Assembly (NCBI RefSeq): GCF_019670105.1
Contig: NZ_AP023032.1
Span: 156,501 to 220,500, forward strand
Source: Agarivorans albus
GTDB taxonomy: Bacteria > Pseudomonadota > Gammaproteobacteria > Enterobacterales > Celerinatantimonadaceae
Reading direction: 5' to 3'
Length of the DNA stretch: 64,000 nt
Shown here: one piece after another, positions 54,414 to 64,000 of the stretch
Layout: every line of letters starts with the position of its first letter
How positions within the stretch are numbered: the first letter of the stretch is position 1
Made by a program: the position numbers and the translations under genes
The notes under the pieces: model-generated
The model's input: the letters and a program-made list of their open reading frames with translations, nothing else
The model's database searches: none
Told to the model about the DNA's origin: nothing

Positions 54414-55362
54414 TAGCACTCTCCAGCTTAGTACCAAGTTCAAACCACTCTTTTCGAGCATTTAGTACGTCAGCGGCGGCTAAGGCCTTTTTACCTGGGA
54501 TTTGAATTTGCTCAAGGCGCAATGCATCTTTGCCAGTGGCCACTACAATGCCGTGTTTATCTGCCGCAATGATAGTGCCTGGAGCTTGTTGGCCAGAGTG
54601 CTGCTGTACGCTGGCTTGCCATACCTTGATGTTTTTATCTGCTAGGGTGAAGTAGCTCATTGGCCAAGGATTAAAGGCGCGAATGCAGCGTTCGATAAAT
54701 TCGGCATCTTGTTGCCAATCAATACAGGCTTCTGCTTTGCTAAGCTTTTTGGCGTAATTTGCTTGGCTATCGTCTTGCGGTGTAGCGCTCAACGCTCCGT
54801 TGGCCAAACCTTCTACAGCTTTAACCAGTGAATGCGGGCCTACTTCGGCCAGTTTGTCATACAGTGATGCACTGGTTTCATTTTTGGCGATTTCAACTTC
54901 ATCTAATAACAGCATGTCACCGGTATCTAAACCAATGTCCATTTGCATGATGGTCACGCCCGAGTGGCTATCGCCAGCCCAAATTGAGCGCTGAATCGGT
55001 GCCGCTCCGCGCCAGCGGGGTAATAAAGAACCATGCACATTAATACAACCTAAACGCGGTGTATCTAAAACAACTTGAGGAAGTAGCAAACCGTAAGCCA
55101 CTACAACCATCAAATCGGCGTTTAACGCGGCTAACTGCTGCTGTGCTTCTTCGCTCTTAAAGTTTTCTGGTTGGAAAACTGCAATGCCGTGCTCAAGCGC
55201 TAGCTGCTTTACCGGGCTAGCTTGCAGCTTCTTACCGCGACCCGCCGGGCGATCTGGTTGGGTGTAGGCGGCAACGACTTGGTGGTCACTGGCAATTAAT
55301 GCGCTTAGATGGCGCGCCGCAAAATCCGGCGTGCCGGCAAATATGATCCGCAATGGCGTCAT
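54406..55362 (-). CDS. fmt: Methionyl-tRNA formyltransferase
   Basis: 318 residues. N-terminal formyl-transfer domain with [17 protein letters not shown], the catalytic region [19 protein letters not shown] (Asn, His) and [11 protein letters not shown]. The C-terminal OB-fold ends in [16 protein letters not shown]. It formylates initiator Met-tRNA with 10-formyl-THF. It pairs with def 24 nt upstream, the usual def-fmt-rsmB order. Confidence 0.96.
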   Translation of the reverse strand: MTPLRIIFAGTPDFAARHLSALIASDHQVVAAYTQPDRPAGRGKKLQASPVKQLALEHGIAVFQPENFKSEEAQQQLAALNADLMVVVAYGLLLPQVVLDTPRLGCINVHGSLLPRWRGAAPIQRSIWAGDSHSGVTIMQMDIGLDTGDMLLLDEVEIAKNETSASLYDKLAEVGPHSLVKAVEGLANGALSATPQDDSQANYAKKLSKAEACIDWQQDAEFIERCIRAFNPWPMSYFTLADKNIKVWQASVQQHSGQQAPGTIIAADKHGIVVATGKDALRLEQIQIPGKKALAAADVLNARKEWFELGTKLESANG

Positions 55363-55386
55363 GCTGTGTTGTACCTTTGTGGTTGC

Positions 55387-55887
55387 TTACTTGCGACGAG
55401 CAAGTTTTTCGAGTTTGGTTTTTACTCGTTGGCGCTTAAGAGGCGACAAGTAATCGATAAACAATTTACCTTTTAAGTGGTCTAGTTCGTGTTGCACACA
55501 AATAGCCAGTAGGCCTTCAGCCTCAAATATTTGCTCGTTACCGTCGGCATCCAAAGAGTTCACTTTGATTTTTTCTGCTCTTGGCACTTGGGCACGATAT
55601 TCAGGAACCGATAAACAACCTTCTTCATTTAATGCTTCGCCATCAGTTTCGATGATTTCAGGATTAATTAACGCAAGTCGTTGATCTCGCGTATCTGATA
55701 CGTCAATCACTACAATTTGTTGGTGAATGTTGACCTGTGTCGCAGCTAGGCCAACTCCTTCCTCTTGATACATGGTTTCAAACATGTTTTCGATTATAGT
55801 TTTAACTTTATCGTCAATATTATTAACGGGTTGCGCTATAGTACGCAGGCGTTCATCAGGAAAACGCAATACTTCAAGTACAGCCAT
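55387..55887 (-). CDS. def: Peptide deformylase
   Basis: 166 residues from the ATG at 55887; homologs begin at this MxVLxVLxxPDERL position, so an ATG at 55902 is less likely. All three metal-site motifs are present: [16 protein letters not shown] (Cys ligand) and QHELDHLKG (two His ligands and the catalytic Glu). It removes the formyl group from nascent proteins. It is divergent from the LysM gene. Confidence 0.96.
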   Translation of the reverse strand: MAVLEVLRFPDERLRTIAQPVNNIDDKVKTIIENMFETMYQEEGVGLAATQVNIHQQIVVIDVSDTRDQRLALINPEIIETDGEALNEEGCLSVPEYRAQVPRAEKIKVNSLDADGNEQIFEAEGLLAICVQHELDHLKGKLFIDYLSPLKRQRVKTKLEKLARRK

Positions 55888-55988
55888 AACTTCTGTCTTC
55901 AATCAGGTTTTGGTAGATTGTCGGTAATTCTAGTCATTTATGTGACTAAAAAACAGCTTTGGATATAGGGATGTCGCTGGGAGACACT

Positions 55989-57065
55989 ATGAAAGGGAAA
56001 AAATTAGTTTGGCTTTGGGCCTCTTTGTTGTTTTTAGTGGGAGGTGCTATTGCTGACACACTGAAACTAAAGGAGGATTTTCCCGAAGTCTATGTTGTGA
56101 AAAAAGGCGATACCTTATGGGATATCTCTGCCTTGTATTTACATTCTCCGTGGCTTTGGCCGCGCTTGTGGCAATACAACCCACAAGTTGAGAATCCGCA
56201 CCTGATTTATCCAGGTGATCGTTTATCGTTAGTTTATGAAGACGGTGAGCCTCGTTTAGTACGTAAGCGTATTGTAAAAGTAACACCTAAGGCACGCATT
56301 GAAGAAAAGGCTAGCCCTATTCCTACTGTGCCTCTGGCCTCAATTAGCGCATTTTTATCACATGACCACATTGCCGATGAAGATATGCTGAAAGGCGCAC
56401 CTTACGTGCTTGGTGACAATGATGCGCAGTCGCGTATTGCCATTGGTCGTGCAATGTATGCTCGTGGTGAAACTAAGCCAGGCCAATACTACGGAATATA
56501 TCGTGTTGCGGATAAATACTATGATCCGGAAACTAAAGAAGAGCTAGGCCAGGTGCTTAACTTTATTGGTGTTGGGGTGTCTGAGCGCCAGCATGAAGAC
56601 AACATCACTCAGTTTAAGGTGACGCAGGTATTAAAAGAAATTCGCCAAGGCGATATTATGCTGGAGCTACCAGACCAAGATCGTTTGCCTGCTTATTTCA
56701 TTCCAAATAACAAACAGTTGGAAAGCAGTGGCTACATTCTTTCTGCTGCAACTGATACCTCAGTAATGAGCCGTTACGATGTAGTGGTGATAAACAAAGG
56801 TACTCGCGATAACGTGGCCCCAGGTGATATGTTTGCCGTGGCGCAGCCAGGTAAAGTGATGATTGATAAAGTAAGACGCAAGTCTTACGAAGAAACCGCT
56901 AATCACTTCGACCGTGCCTTTAATAGCGATGACGAGCGCGTATCGCTGCCTAATGAGAAAGTGGGTGAGCTGATGGTATTTAAGAGCTATGAGAAATTGA
57001 GCTACGCGATTATTACCGATAGTAAAGTTATTCTTCGCCCACACTATTTGGTGGAGAACCTATAG
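55989..57065 (+). CDS. Exported LysM-domain protein upstream of dprA
   Basis: 358 residues from the ATG at 55989, which has GGGAGA upstream; an in-frame start at 55959 adds ten residues and lacks that spacing. A signal peptide (LVWLWASLLFLVGGAIA) precedes a LysM domain: VYVVKKGDTLWDISALYL, LWQYNPQVENPHLIYPGD. The rest is a conserved beta-rich region of unknown function. The same LysM gene between def and dprA is common in Vibrio and relatives. It probably binds peptidoglycan in the periplasm. Confidence 0.88.
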   Translation: MKGKKLVWLWASLLFLVGGAIADTLKLKEDFPEVYVVKKGDTLWDISALYLHSPWLWPRLWQYNPQVENPHLIYPGDRLSLVYEDGEPRLVRKRIVKVTPKARIEEKASPIPTVPLASISAFLSHDHIADEDMLKGAPYVLGDNDAQSRIAIGRAMYARGETKPGQYYGIYRVADKYYDPETKEELGQVLNFIGVGVSERQHEDNITQFKVTQVLKEIRQGDIMLELPDQDRLPAYFIPNNKQLESSGYILSAATDTSVMSRYDVVVINKGTRDNVAPGDMFAVAQPGKVMIDKVRRKSYEETANHFDRAFNSDDERVSLPNEKVGELMVFKSYEKLSYAIITDSKVILRPHYLVENL

Positions 57066-58169
57066 TTGCTACCGAATTTATCGGTAGTTCAATATCTTAA
57101 ACTTGCAGGCGTGCCCCGTTTCTCGACGGCACGTTTGCAAGCTGCTTTAAGCCAATGCAGTGTCGAGCAGTTATTTGCTGCTGATGCCAGCCAATTGGCT
57201 GCTTGGCAATTTAGCCCTCCGCAAATTTCTGCACTACTGCAACCCAAACAGGCGCGCATTGAACAAGCACTAACCTGGCTTGAACAAAACGATTGCCATT
57301 TATTGGGGTGTTTTGATCCACGCTACCCGGAATGCTTACGCAATATCCAACGCCCGCCTCTGTTGCTATTTGTGCGTGGTAATCCCGCACTGTTAGATAA
57401 ACCTCAGCTAGCAATAGTCGGGAGTCGTCATGCTAGTGTTTCGGGATTAAATCATGCCAAGCGTTTTGCTCAGCAACTTGCAGAGCAAGGGATCACCATT
57501 ACTAGTGGTATGGCGTTGGGAATTGATGCAGCCGCGCATAAAGGAGCGCTGATAGCAAAGCCTGATGCCACTATTGCGGTTGTGGCAACGGGTTTAGATA
57601 GGGTATATCCAAAGCGTCATCAGGCGCTAGCGCATCAAATCAGTGAACAGGGCGCAATCGTGAGCGAGTTTTGGCCCGGTACAGCCGCCAAAGCCAATCA
57701 TTTTCCAAGACGTAATCGCATTATTAGTGGCTTAAGTTTGGCAACCTTAGTGGTGCAAGCGGGGTTACCCAGTGGCTCTTTACTCACTGCGAATTACGCT
57801 GCTGAACAAGGCCGTGATGTATTTGCTATGCCGGGTTCTATTGATGATCCCTTACATGCCGGTTGTCATCATTTGATTCAACAAGGAGCTAAATTGGTGA
57901 CTTGTCCGGTCGATATAATAGAAGAGTTAGGCGTTTTTTCTGGGCAAACAGCTTTACCGTTGCATGCGGTGGAGCAAAATATGCAAGAACAAGATTTGCC
58001 TTATCGGCAATTGTTGGATAACGTAGCTTATGAGACTACAACAATTGATGACTTAGTCTTAAGCACTCAACAACCTGTTGATGCTGTACTGGCTCAGTTA
58101 ACTGAGTTAGAGATATTGGGTGTTGTGGCCGTTGTGCCAGGTGGTTACGTCAAGCTGAGGAGGAACTAA
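57066..58169 (+). CDS. dprA: DNA-processing protein DprA (Smf)
   Basis: 367 residues beginning with a TTG codon; GGAG lies 9 nt upstream and no ATG fits the conserved N-terminus better. The Rossmann-like DprA domain contains [56 protein letters not shown] and [14 protein letters not shown]-terminal winged-helix follows. DprA loads RecA on incoming single strands during transformation. It starts directly after the LysM gene and is followed at 2 nt by smg. Confidence 0.95.
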   Translation: MLPNLSVVQYLKLAGVPRFSTARLQAALSQCSVEQLFAADASQLAAWQFSPPQISALLQPKQARIEQALTWLEQNDCHLLGCFDPRYPECLRNIQRPPLLLFVRGNPALLDKPQLAIVGSRHASVSGLNHAKRFAQQLAEQGITITSGMALGIDAAAHKGALIAKPDATIAVVATGLDRVYPKRHQALAHQISEQGAIVSEFWPGTAAKANHFPRRNRIISGLSLATLVVQAGLPSGSLLTANYAAEQGRDVFAMPGSIDDPLHAGCHHLIQQGAKLVTCPVDIIEELGVFSGQTALPLHAVEQNMQEQDLPYRQLLDNVAYETTTIDDLVLSTQQPVDAVLAQLTELEILGVVAVVPGGYVKLRRN

Positions 58170-58171
58170 CT

Positions 58172-58645
58172 ATGTTTGATATCCTCATGTATCTGTTCGA
58201 AACCTACATTCATAGTGATGTAGAGCTGTTGATGGATCACGATGAGCTTACAGAAGAGCTCAGTCGCGCAGGGTTTCATAAAGAAGAAATCTATAAGGCA
58301 CTAGATTGGTTGGAGCAGCTTGCAGCTTTGCAAGATAGCGACAAACAGCCTTATTTAAATCCTTCTGAGATTCCCTCATTACGGGTGTATACCGCACCAG
58401 AAATCGCCAAGTTGGACGTACCGTGCCGAGGCTTTTTACTGTTCTTAGAGCAGATGAAGGTACTTAATGCGGAAACTCGCGAAATGGTAATTGACCGCGT
58501 AATGGAACTTGATGGACCAGAGTTAGAACTGGAAGATTTAAAATGGGTCATTTTAATGGTGCTATTTAATGTTCCAGGCAGTGAGTCGGCTTATCAGCAA
58601 ATGGAAGAGTTATTATTCGATTTGGGTGATGGTCCGCTGCATTAA
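58172..58645 (+). CDS. smg: Smg family protein (DUF494)
   Basis: 157 residues, the standard length. The family sequence is unmistakable: [16 protein letters not shown] at the start, [19 protein letters not shown], and the C-terminal [13 protein letters not shown]. Its role is not defined. The dprA-smg order is conserved across gammaproteobacteria. Confidence 0.95.
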   Translation: MFDILMYLFETYIHSDVELLMDHDELTEELSRAGFHKEEIYKALDWLEQLAALQDSDKQPYLNPSEIPSLRVYTAPEIAKLDVPCRGFLLFLEQMKVLNAETREMVIDRVMELDGPELELEDLKWVILMVLFNVPGSESAYQQMEELLFDLGDGPLH

Positions 58646-58785
58646 ACACTGACTCAACGATAAAAGGTGCGCTGCAATTAGGGCTGTGCACCAATTATTG
58701 CTTCGATAAAGGCTGTGCTTGCGTCGAATCAATAGCCTATTCGCGCCATTTTGTTATGCTTAGCAAAGTTTAACGAGGTGTCAGC

Positions 58786-59364
58786 ATGTCAAAGATAGAT
58801 CCAAAGTTATTTTCTGCCCACGAACACGCCTTAGAAAAAGAATACGATGTTTGTCCTAAATGTGGCGGTGAGCTGCAGCATCGAAATAGTAAATCAGGTC
58901 CCTTCTTAGGCTGCAGCCAGTATCCGAGCTGCGACTATAGCCGAGCTTTGCACCAGCAAGATCATTCTTTGGATAAAGTACTGCCTGGGACAGAGTGTCC
59001 AGAATGCGGTGAAGAGTTAATGCTGCGCCAAGGGCGTTACGGCATGTTCATTGGATGTAGTGCATTTCCTAGCTGTCAGCATATTGAATCGGCTCAACCG
59101 CAGGCACAAAGCACGCCTGAAATAAACTGCCCATCATGCAATAAGGGGAAGCTAGCCGCGAGACAATCCCGCTATGGTAAAACGTTTTATGCCTGCAACG
59201 CTTACCCTAAATGCTCCTATGCAGTGAATGACCAGCCTATCGCCAAGCCTTGCCCGGATTGTGGTTGGAAGTTATTAGTCATTAAGAAAACCGCAGCTGG
59301 TAAGCGAGAAGTTTGCCCGCAAAAATCCTGCAGCTATAAAAGCGCGCCTTTGGTGGAGATATAG
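58786..59364 (+). CDS. Topoisomerase-I-type zinc-ribbon protein (YrdD-like)
   Basis: 192 residues with four zinc ribbons of the topoisomerase I C-terminal type: CPKCGG...CSQYPSC, CPECGE...CSAFPSC, CPSCNK...CNAYPKC and CPDCGW...CPQKSC. There is no catalytic topoisomerase part. E. coli YrdD, in the same dprA-smg-yrdD neighbourhood, has the same layout. Probably a nucleic-acid binding protein. GAGGTG precedes the ATG, after a 140-nt gap from smg. Confidence 0.88.
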   Translation: MSKIDPKLFSAHEHALEKEYDVCPKCGGELQHRNSKSGPFLGCSQYPSCDYSRALHQQDHSLDKVLPGTECPECGEELMLRQGRYGMFIGCSAFPSCQHIESAQPQAQSTPEINCPSCNKGKLAARQSRYGKTFYACNAYPKCSYAVNDQPIAKPCPDCGWKLLVIKKTAAGKREVCPQKSCSYKSAPLVEI

Positions 59365-59392
59365 CAATATCGGTAGTTGTAAGCGTTCATAC

Positions 59393-59422
59393 AAAAAAGG
59401 AGAACTCATTGTTCTCCTTTTT
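59393..59422. terminator. Bidirectional intrinsic terminator between the zinc-ribbon gene and ntrC
   Basis: AAAAAAGGAGAAC / GTTCTCCTTTTT with a TCATT loop lies between two convergent stops (59364 and 59438). A-runs and T-runs on both sides let it act in both directions. Confidence 0.85.
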
Positions 59423-59437
59423 GCTACTGGTCGTGCT

Positions 59438-60847
59438 CTAGGCTTCCACGTCTAGCTCTTTAAGTTTGCGGGTGAGAGTATTGCGCCCCCAACCCAGAAG
59501 CCTAGCTGCTTCTTGTTTATGACCGTGAGTGTGCTCTAAGGCGGTAGTTAGCATGATTCGCTCAAAGTCAGGCATTGCTTCACCAAGAATGTCTATTTGG
59601 CCGGAGACTAACTGTTGAGAAACCCAGCTTTTTAACAGCGAACGCCAATTAGCATCGGCTGTTTCACCTGTTTCTGCCACTACTGGTTGGCTCAATTCTG
59701 GTGGCAGGTCCGCTGGTAGTACTTCTTGGCCACTGGCCATTACAGTTAACCAACGACAAACGTTTTCTAGTTGCCTAACGTTACCTGGCCACGCTAACTG
59801 CATCATAAAGCGTTGAGTATCTTTGTGCAGTAATTTGCTTTCTACATTTAATTCTTTTGCGGCTATTTCTAAGAAGTGCTTAGCTAAAGCCGGAATGTCT
59901 TCACGGCGCTCACATAACGACGGCAAGTGAATACGAATTACGTTTAGGCGGTGGAATAAGTCTTCGCGGAAGTCGCCTTCGGCTACTTTTTTCTCAAGGT
60001 TTTGGTGGGTAGCAGCGATGATTCGCACATCGACTTGCACTGGTGAATGGCCACCTACGCGATAGAACTGCCCATCGGCCAGAACACGTAACAAGCGGGT
60101 TTGAATATCCAGCGGCATATCGCCAATTTCATCCAAAAACAGGGTGCCACCATTGGCTTGCTCAAAACGGCCATGGCGGATGTTGTTGGCGCCAGTAAAC
60201 GCGCCTTTCTCGTGGCCAAATAGCTCTGATTCAATAAGATCTTTTGGAATGGCCGCCATGTTTAACGCAATAAAACTGCCGCTGGCACGAGGACTATGTT
60301 TATGTAACGCGTGGGCTACCAACTCTTTACCGGTACCTGATTGTCCGTTAATCAGCACCGAGATACTCGAGCGAGATAAGCGTCCTATGGCGCGAAAGAC
60401 TTCCTGCATTGCAGGCGCTTCGCCGATGATTTCTGGCGCTGGCGAGCTAGGTTTGTTATTTGCTTTATTGCCTTTTTGCTCACGAGAAACCGTTACTGCG
60501 CGCTCGGTTAAGGCCACCGCTTCATCGATATCAAAGGGCTTAGGTAAGTATTCAAAAGCGCCGCGCTGGTAAGCGTTAACAGCACTATCTAGGTCTGAGT
60601 GAGCGGTCATAATAATAACCGGCATCTCAGGGAAATGGCTTTGGATCTTTTCCAATAAGCTCAAACCGTCCATACCAGGCATGCGAATGTCTGAGATCAC
60701 TACGTCGGGCTGTTCATAATCTAACTGCTGAAGCATCATTTCACCGTCGGCGAAACTCAAGCAGTCGTAACCCGCAGTCTTTAACGCTTTTTCTAACACC
60801 CACCGAATGGAGCTGTCGTCATCAACGACCCATATTGTTGCTGCCAT
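59438..60847 (-). CDS. glnG: Nitrogen regulator NtrC (GlnG)
   Basis: 469 residues. Receiver domain with acidic pocket VVDDD and phospho-acceptor Asp53 in VVISDIRMPGMDG. The sigma-54 AAA+ domain carries Walker A GQSGTGKE, the GAFTGA loop (EKGAFTGAN) that contacts sigma-54, and LDEIGDMP. A Fis-type helix-turn-helix lies at the end (AARLLGWGRNTLTRKLKEL). It activates nitrogen-limitation genes such as glnA when phosphorylated by NtrB, encoded 12 nt upstream. Length equals E. coli NtrC. Confidence 0.96.
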   Translation of the reverse strand: MAATIWVVDDDSSIRWVLEKALKTAGYDCLSFADGEMMLQQLDYEQPDVVISDIRMPGMDGLSLLEKIQSHFPEMPVIIMTAHSDLDSAVNAYQRGAFEYLPKPFDIDEAVALTERAVTVSREQKGNKANNKPSSPAPEIIGEAPAMQEVFRAIGRLSRSSISVLINGQSGTGKELVAHALHKHSPRASGSFIALNMAAIPKDLIESELFGHEKGAFTGANNIRHGRFEQANGGTLFLDEIGDMPLDIQTRLLRVLADGQFYRVGGHSPVQVDVRIIAATHQNLEKKVAEGDFREDLFHRLNVIRIHLPSLCERREDIPALAKHFLEIAAKELNVESKLLHKDTQRFMMQLAWPGNVRQLENVCRWLTVMASGQEVLPADLPPELSQPVVAETGETADANWRSLLKSWVSQQLVSGQIDILGEAMPDFERIMLTTALEHTHGHKQEAARLLGWGRNTLTRKLKELDVEA

Positions 60848-60859
60848 GTTAGTACTTCC

Positions 60860-61915
60860 TTAACGTCTGAGAGGAAGGTGAATGGTAAATTCGGTATGAC
60901 CTGGCCAACTGGCACATTCAATCTTCCCTTTATGCTGATTAATTAAATTTTGTGCAATAGACAATCCTAAACCAGTACCACCTTCTCGCCCAGTTACCAT
61001 TGGATAGAAAAGGGTATCGAGCAGTTCGGTTGGAATGCCTGGTCCATTGTCGATAATTCTGATTTCTGCAGCCAATTTAAAGCGTTGGCCGGCAATTGTT
61101 GCTTGATGAGCGGTACGGGTAATAATGTTGATACTCCCGCCTTTTTCTCCCAAGGCTTGAACGGCATTTTGAACAATATTGAGGAAAGCCTGTAGCAGTT
61201 GCTCATGGTCCATCTCAAAATCTGGAATGCTGGGGTCGTAGTCACGCTCAACGCTAATGCCTTCTGGTAGATCAAGCTTAACCAGCTGGCGTACTTTCTC
61301 GAGTACAGAATGCACATTGTGCAGTTCATGCAAGCCTGGGCGCTGTGGACCAAGCAAGCGATCAACCAGTTTTCTTAAGCGGTCAGCTTGCTCAATAATA
61401 ATGCCGGTGAATTCTTTTAGCTCTGGGTTAACTAACTCTTTTTCCAGCAACTGCGCTGCGCCACGCAAGCCGCCAAGCGGGTTTTTAATTTCATGAGCTA
61501 AGCCGCGAACCAGTTCTTTCGCTGCTTGTTGCTGGGCGTGTTGATAAAGCTCTTGAGAGATCTTCTTTTGCTGGCCAATGGCACGCATTTCCAGCATCAG
61601 TAAATTTTGGTTTTGGTTGTTGATGCGCGTAGCAGAAAGCTCAACCAGCGCATGATGACTATCGAAAACCAAGGTCACTTCATTATCGGTAAAACTTTGC
61701 CCAGAGCTACACACAGTGCCTAGTTTACTAAGGTCCAGTGAGCTATGTTTTACTTGGGTGGCCAGCGGCTCATCTATAAGCCGCTTAGCACTTTGACCGA
61801 GTAGTTGTTCGGCTGAAGCATTAACGTATTGAATCTTTAGCTCTGCATCAAGCAGCACTATGGCAGTTACTTGATTTTCCAATACTAAGCGCTCGAGCCC
61901 AGAAATATCTAACAC
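60860..61915 (-). CDS. glnL: Nitrogen sensor kinase NtrB (GlnL)
   Basis: 351 residues from a GTG at 61915, close to the 349 of E. coli. The GTG is chosen because AGGAGAG lies 5-6 nt upstream. An in-frame ATG at 61942 would extend it by nine residues with no good site. A PAS domain (VTAIVLLDAELKIQYVNASAEQLL, FTDNEVTL) precedes the dimerisation/phospho-acceptor segment GLAHEIKNPLGGLRGAAQLL (His) and the ATPase domain (DNGPGIP, GREGGTGLGLSIAQNLI). It phosphorylates or dephosphorylates NtrC under PII control. Confidence 0.94.
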   Translation of the reverse strand: MLDISGLERLVLENQVTAIVLLDAELKIQYVNASAEQLLGQSAKRLIDEPLATQVKHSSLDLSKLGTVCSSGQSFTDNEVTLVFDSHHALVELSATRINNQNQNLLMLEMRAIGQQKKISQELYQHAQQQAAKELVRGLAHEIKNPLGGLRGAAQLLEKELVNPELKEFTGIIIEQADRLRKLVDRLLGPQRPGLHELHNVHSVLEKVRQLVKLDLPEGISVERDYDPSIPDFEMDHEQLLQAFLNIVQNAVQALGEKGGSINIITRTAHQATIAGQRFKLAAEIRIIDNGPGIPTELLDTLFYPMVTGREGGTGLGLSIAQNLINQHKGKIECASWPGHTEFTIHLPLRR

Positions 61916-61991
61916 TACTCTCTCCTGAATGATGCGCACCATTTTGGTGCTCCTGCACTGAGTTTAACCTCAAAAAGCAGAGAGTGACTAA

Positions 61992-62534
61992 TTAGCCTCC
62001 CCCTGCTGCGGCCGCTCCAGCGCCAAATGCGTTAGCGCGGTGCAAGAATACGGTTATGGGCTTAGACGATGCAATTTCCTTGCCTGAATCATCAACTAGC
62101 TGCACCTGAATTGTATGGGCGCCGCGATCAATGTTGGTGAGCTGGAAGCTACCCATTTTAGTGATTTGCCCCTGTGGCACGCCGTCAAGCACCAATTTGT
62201 AGCCCATGCTGTTTAAGGGAAGCGGGGTAGAGCTAGCACTGATTGAGATCTTGCCTTCGTTATCACGAATGGTTTGCTCATGGCTCGGGCTAGTGATGTT
62301 CACTTGATACTGAATTGGCTTTTGTTTCTTTTTCAGTGGGGTACGCGGTGTCACAATAGGGCCTTCAGTGGCTGGCGGAGCAACGTCTACCTTGAGTTCA
62401 GTGGCACCAACCTGAGGGCGGTCTGAGAAATGCGTTACACCATCCTGATCAACCCATTGGTAAATTTTGTCAGCAGCTTGGGCACCAAAGACTACGCCAC
62501 TGATTAATAAAGCTATAGCAAACCATTTGCTCAT
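61992..62534 (-). CDS. Exported DUF4124-domain protein
   Basis: 180 residues from the ATG at 62534, which has GGAGGA upstream; the longer frame from 62549 starts within that site. Signal peptide SKWFAIALLISGVVFGAQAA is followed at once by a DUF4124 motif, IYQWVDQDGVTHFSDRP. After a Pro/Lys-rich linker comes an Ig-like beta domain (VNITSPSHEQTIRDNEGKI to KPITVFLHRA) and a Gly/Ala-only tail. Such genes sit between glnA and ntrB in many marine gammaproteobacteria. Function unknown; periplasmic. Confidence 0.85.
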   Translation of the reverse strand: MSKWFAIALLISGVVFGAQAADKIYQWVDQDGVTHFSDRPQVGATELKVDVAPPATEGPIVTPRTPLKKKQKPIQYQVNITSPSHEQTIRDNEGKISISASSTPLPLNSMGYKLVLDGVPQGQITKMGSFQLTNIDRGAHTIQVQLVDDSGKEIASSKPITVFLHRANAFGAGAAAAGGG

Positions 62535-62590
62535 TAATAATTCCTCCATTCAACTTGCTAAAGGTGGGCAAAAACGTATTGAAAAGCAAT

Positions 62591-62619
62591 AAAAAAACCC
62601 GCTTTAAAGCGGGTTTTTT
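62591..62619 (-). terminator. Intrinsic terminator of glnA
   Basis: AAAAAACCCGCTTT / AAAGCGGGTTTTTT, an uninterrupted palindromic stem, 20 nt downstream of the glnA stop on the minus strand. It separates glnA from the DUF4124-ntrBC group, which may still receive read-through as in E. coli. Confidence 0.88.
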
Positions 62620-62638
62620 AAGCCGTGTAACGTTTTGT

Positions 62639-64000
62639 TTATACGCTGTAGTACAATTCGAACTCAAGTGGGTGAGTTGTCATGTTGATGCGCTCAACGT
62701 CAGCAGATTTCAATGCGATGTAAGAATCGATGTAATCGTTGCTGAATACGCCGCCAGCAGTTAAGAATTCACGGTCAGCATCTAGGTTAGCTAGTGCATT
62801 TTCAAGTGAAGTTGCCACTTGTGGAATTTCAGCCGCTTCTTCTGCAGGTAGGTCGTATAAATCCTTGTCCATAGCGTCGCCAGGGTGGATTTTGTTTTTG
62901 ATTCCGTCAAGGCCAGCCATCAACATTGCAGAGAATGCTAAGTATGGGTTGGCTGTTGGATCCGCAAAACGTACTTCAATACGACGCGCTTTAGGCGATG
63001 GTACTACTGGGATACGAATAGACGCTGAACGGTTACGCGCTGAGTAAGCTAGCATAACTGGCGCTTCGAAGCCTGGTACCAAACGCTTGTAAGAGTTAGT
63101 TGAAGCGTTAGCAAAAGCGTTAATGGCTTTAGCGTGCTTGATGATACCGCCAATGTAGAACAATGCAGTTTCAGATAGGCCGCCGTATAGGTCGCCAGCA
63201 AATAAGTTTTCGCCGTCTTTCCAAATTGATTGGTGAACGTGCATACCGCTACCGTTATCACCAACAACTGGCTTAGGCATGAAGGTTGCTGTTTTACCGT
63301 AAGCGTGAGCTACGTTATGAACAACATACTTAAGAACCTGAGTTTCATCGGCTTTTTCAACGATAGAGTTGAATTTAGTTGCGATTTCGTTCTGACCAGC
63401 TGTTGCTACTTCGTGGTGGTGAGCTTCAACAGTTTGACCCATTTCTTCAAGAACTAGACACATTGCTGAGCGAAGGTCTTGTGAAGAATCAACTGGAGCT
63501 ACTGGGAAGTAACCGCCTTTAACGCCAGGACGGTGACCAGTGTTGCCGTCTTCGAAGTGCTTGTCTGAGTTCCAAGATGCTTCATCAGCATCAATTTTGT
63601 ACATAGAACCTGACATGTCAGTTTTGTATTTAACATCGTCAAACAAGAAGAACTCTGGCTCAGGACCAAAGTATGCTGCATCAGCAATACCAGTAGAACG
63701 CATGTACTCTTCAGCACGCTTAGCTACAGAACGTGGGTCACGGTCGTAACCTTGCATTGTAGAAGGCTCTAGAATGTCACAACGGATGTTTAGTGTAACT
63801 TCTTCAGTGAATGGGTCTAATACAGCAGTAGCTGGATCAGGCATCAATACCATGTCTGATTCGTTAATGCCTTTCCAACCTGAGATTGAAGAGCCATCAA
63901 ACATTTTACCGTCTGAGAAGAAATCTTCGTCAACTTGGTGAGATGGAATAGATACGTGTTGCTCTTTACCTTTAGTATCAGTAAAGCGTAGGTCAACAAA
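62639..64000 (-). CDS. glnA: Glutamine synthetase type I (partial, N-terminus beyond the window)
   Basis: 453 residues are visible; by comparison with the E. coli enzyme (469) about 15 residues are missing. The frame is open to the edge ([18 protein letters not shown]), so the internal ATG at 63904 is not the start. Landmarks: [18 protein letters not shown], the metal-site segment [45 protein letters not shown] with the ATP-site Arg residues, and the adenylylation region [10 protein letters not shown] with its Tyr. It makes glutamine from glutamate and ammonia, controlled by NtrBC and by adenylylation. Confidence 0.97.
   Translation of the reverse strand, partial: FVDLRFTDTKGKEQHVSIPSHQVDEDFFSDGKMFDGSSISGWKGINESDMVLMPDPATAVLDPFTEEVTLNIRCDILEPSTMQGYDRDPRSVAKRAEEYMRSTGIADAAYFGPEPEFFLFDDVKYKTDMSGSMYKIDADEASWNSDKHFEDGNTGHRPGVKGGYFPVAPVDSSQDLRSAMCLVLEEMGQTVEAHHHEVATAGQNEIATKFNSIVEKADETQVLKYVVHNVAHAYGKTATFMPKPVVGDNGSGMHVHQSIWKDGENLFAGDLYGGLSETALFYIGGIIKHAKAINAFANASTNSYKRLVPGFEAPVMLAYSARNRSASIRIPVVPSPKARRIEVRFADPTANPYLAFSAMLMAGLDGIKNKIHPGDAMDKDLYDLPAEEAAEIPQVATSLENALANLDADREFLTAGGVFSNDYIDSYIALKSADVERINMTTHPLEFELYYSV

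Overview
The window reads as a chromosomal segment of a marine gammaproteobacterium of the Alteromonadales/Vibrionales type. An Agarivorans-like organism is my best guess, but no marker gene here settles it. The grounds are E. coli-like housekeeping gene orders (fmt-rsmB-trkA-trkH, def/LysM-dprA-smg-yrdD, pldB-yigL, ydbH-ynbE-ydbL, glnA-ntrB-ntrC), moderate GC content, and a partial secreted protein at the left edge. I saw no rRNA, tRNA or CRISPR array.

Positions 1-3.4 kb: the start of a secreted protein (minus strand), then a PpkA-type Ser/Thr kinase (minus strand) divergent from a large type VI secretion system (T6SS) locus.

Positions 3.4-24.5 kb: a complete imp-type T6SS operon on the plus strand: FHA protein, tssJ, tssK, tssL (with an OmpA domain), tssM, tagF, the PP2C phosphatase pppA, tssA, tssB, tssC, a second tssC paralog (impD-like), tagJ/impE, tssE, tssF, tssG and tssH/clpV. 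Kinase, phosphatase, FHA protein and TagF together indicate post-translational control by threonine phosphorylation. Gene overlaps and short gaps indicate one transcription unit.

Positions 24.5-36.8 kb: the tube, spike and effector part. Hcp is followed by an intrinsic terminator, then VgrG, a stand-alone PAAR protein, a thiolase/ketosynthase-like candidate adaptor, and a 1429-residue Rhs protein with a C-terminal PD-(D/E)xK nuclease. Two tandem DUF1910/DUF1911 proteins follow, which marks the toxin as a PoNe DNase with PoNi immunity. Next come two cell-wall hydrolases, each paired with a small exported protein: a T7-lysozyme-like amidase with a COG3650-like protein, and a DUF3380 muramidase overlapping an unrecognised exported protein. 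I read these as two further effector-immunity pairs in a comparatively AT-rich islet.

Positions 36.9-49.9 kb: mixed envelope and metabolic genes. These are a DUF1254/DUF1214 lipoprotein, a BaiN-like flavoprotein, a large COG3650-type lipoprotein, yigL, pldB, a DUF2214-like protein, an EamA exporter, a DUF2500 protein, ydbH-ynbE-ydbL, a degenerate Hpt-like protein, a DUF1820 protein, a 50-residue small ORF and a SirB2-like protein. A 267-bp MITE-like element with 19-bp perfect inverted ends sits exactly in the stop codon of the Hpt-like gene.

Positions 49.9-64 kb: housekeeping genes. They comprise the K+ uptake genes trkH and trkA, rsmB, fmt and def; the LysM protein, dprA, smg and a zinc-ribbon protein; then ntrC, ntrB, a DUF4124 protein and glnA, which runs off the right edge.
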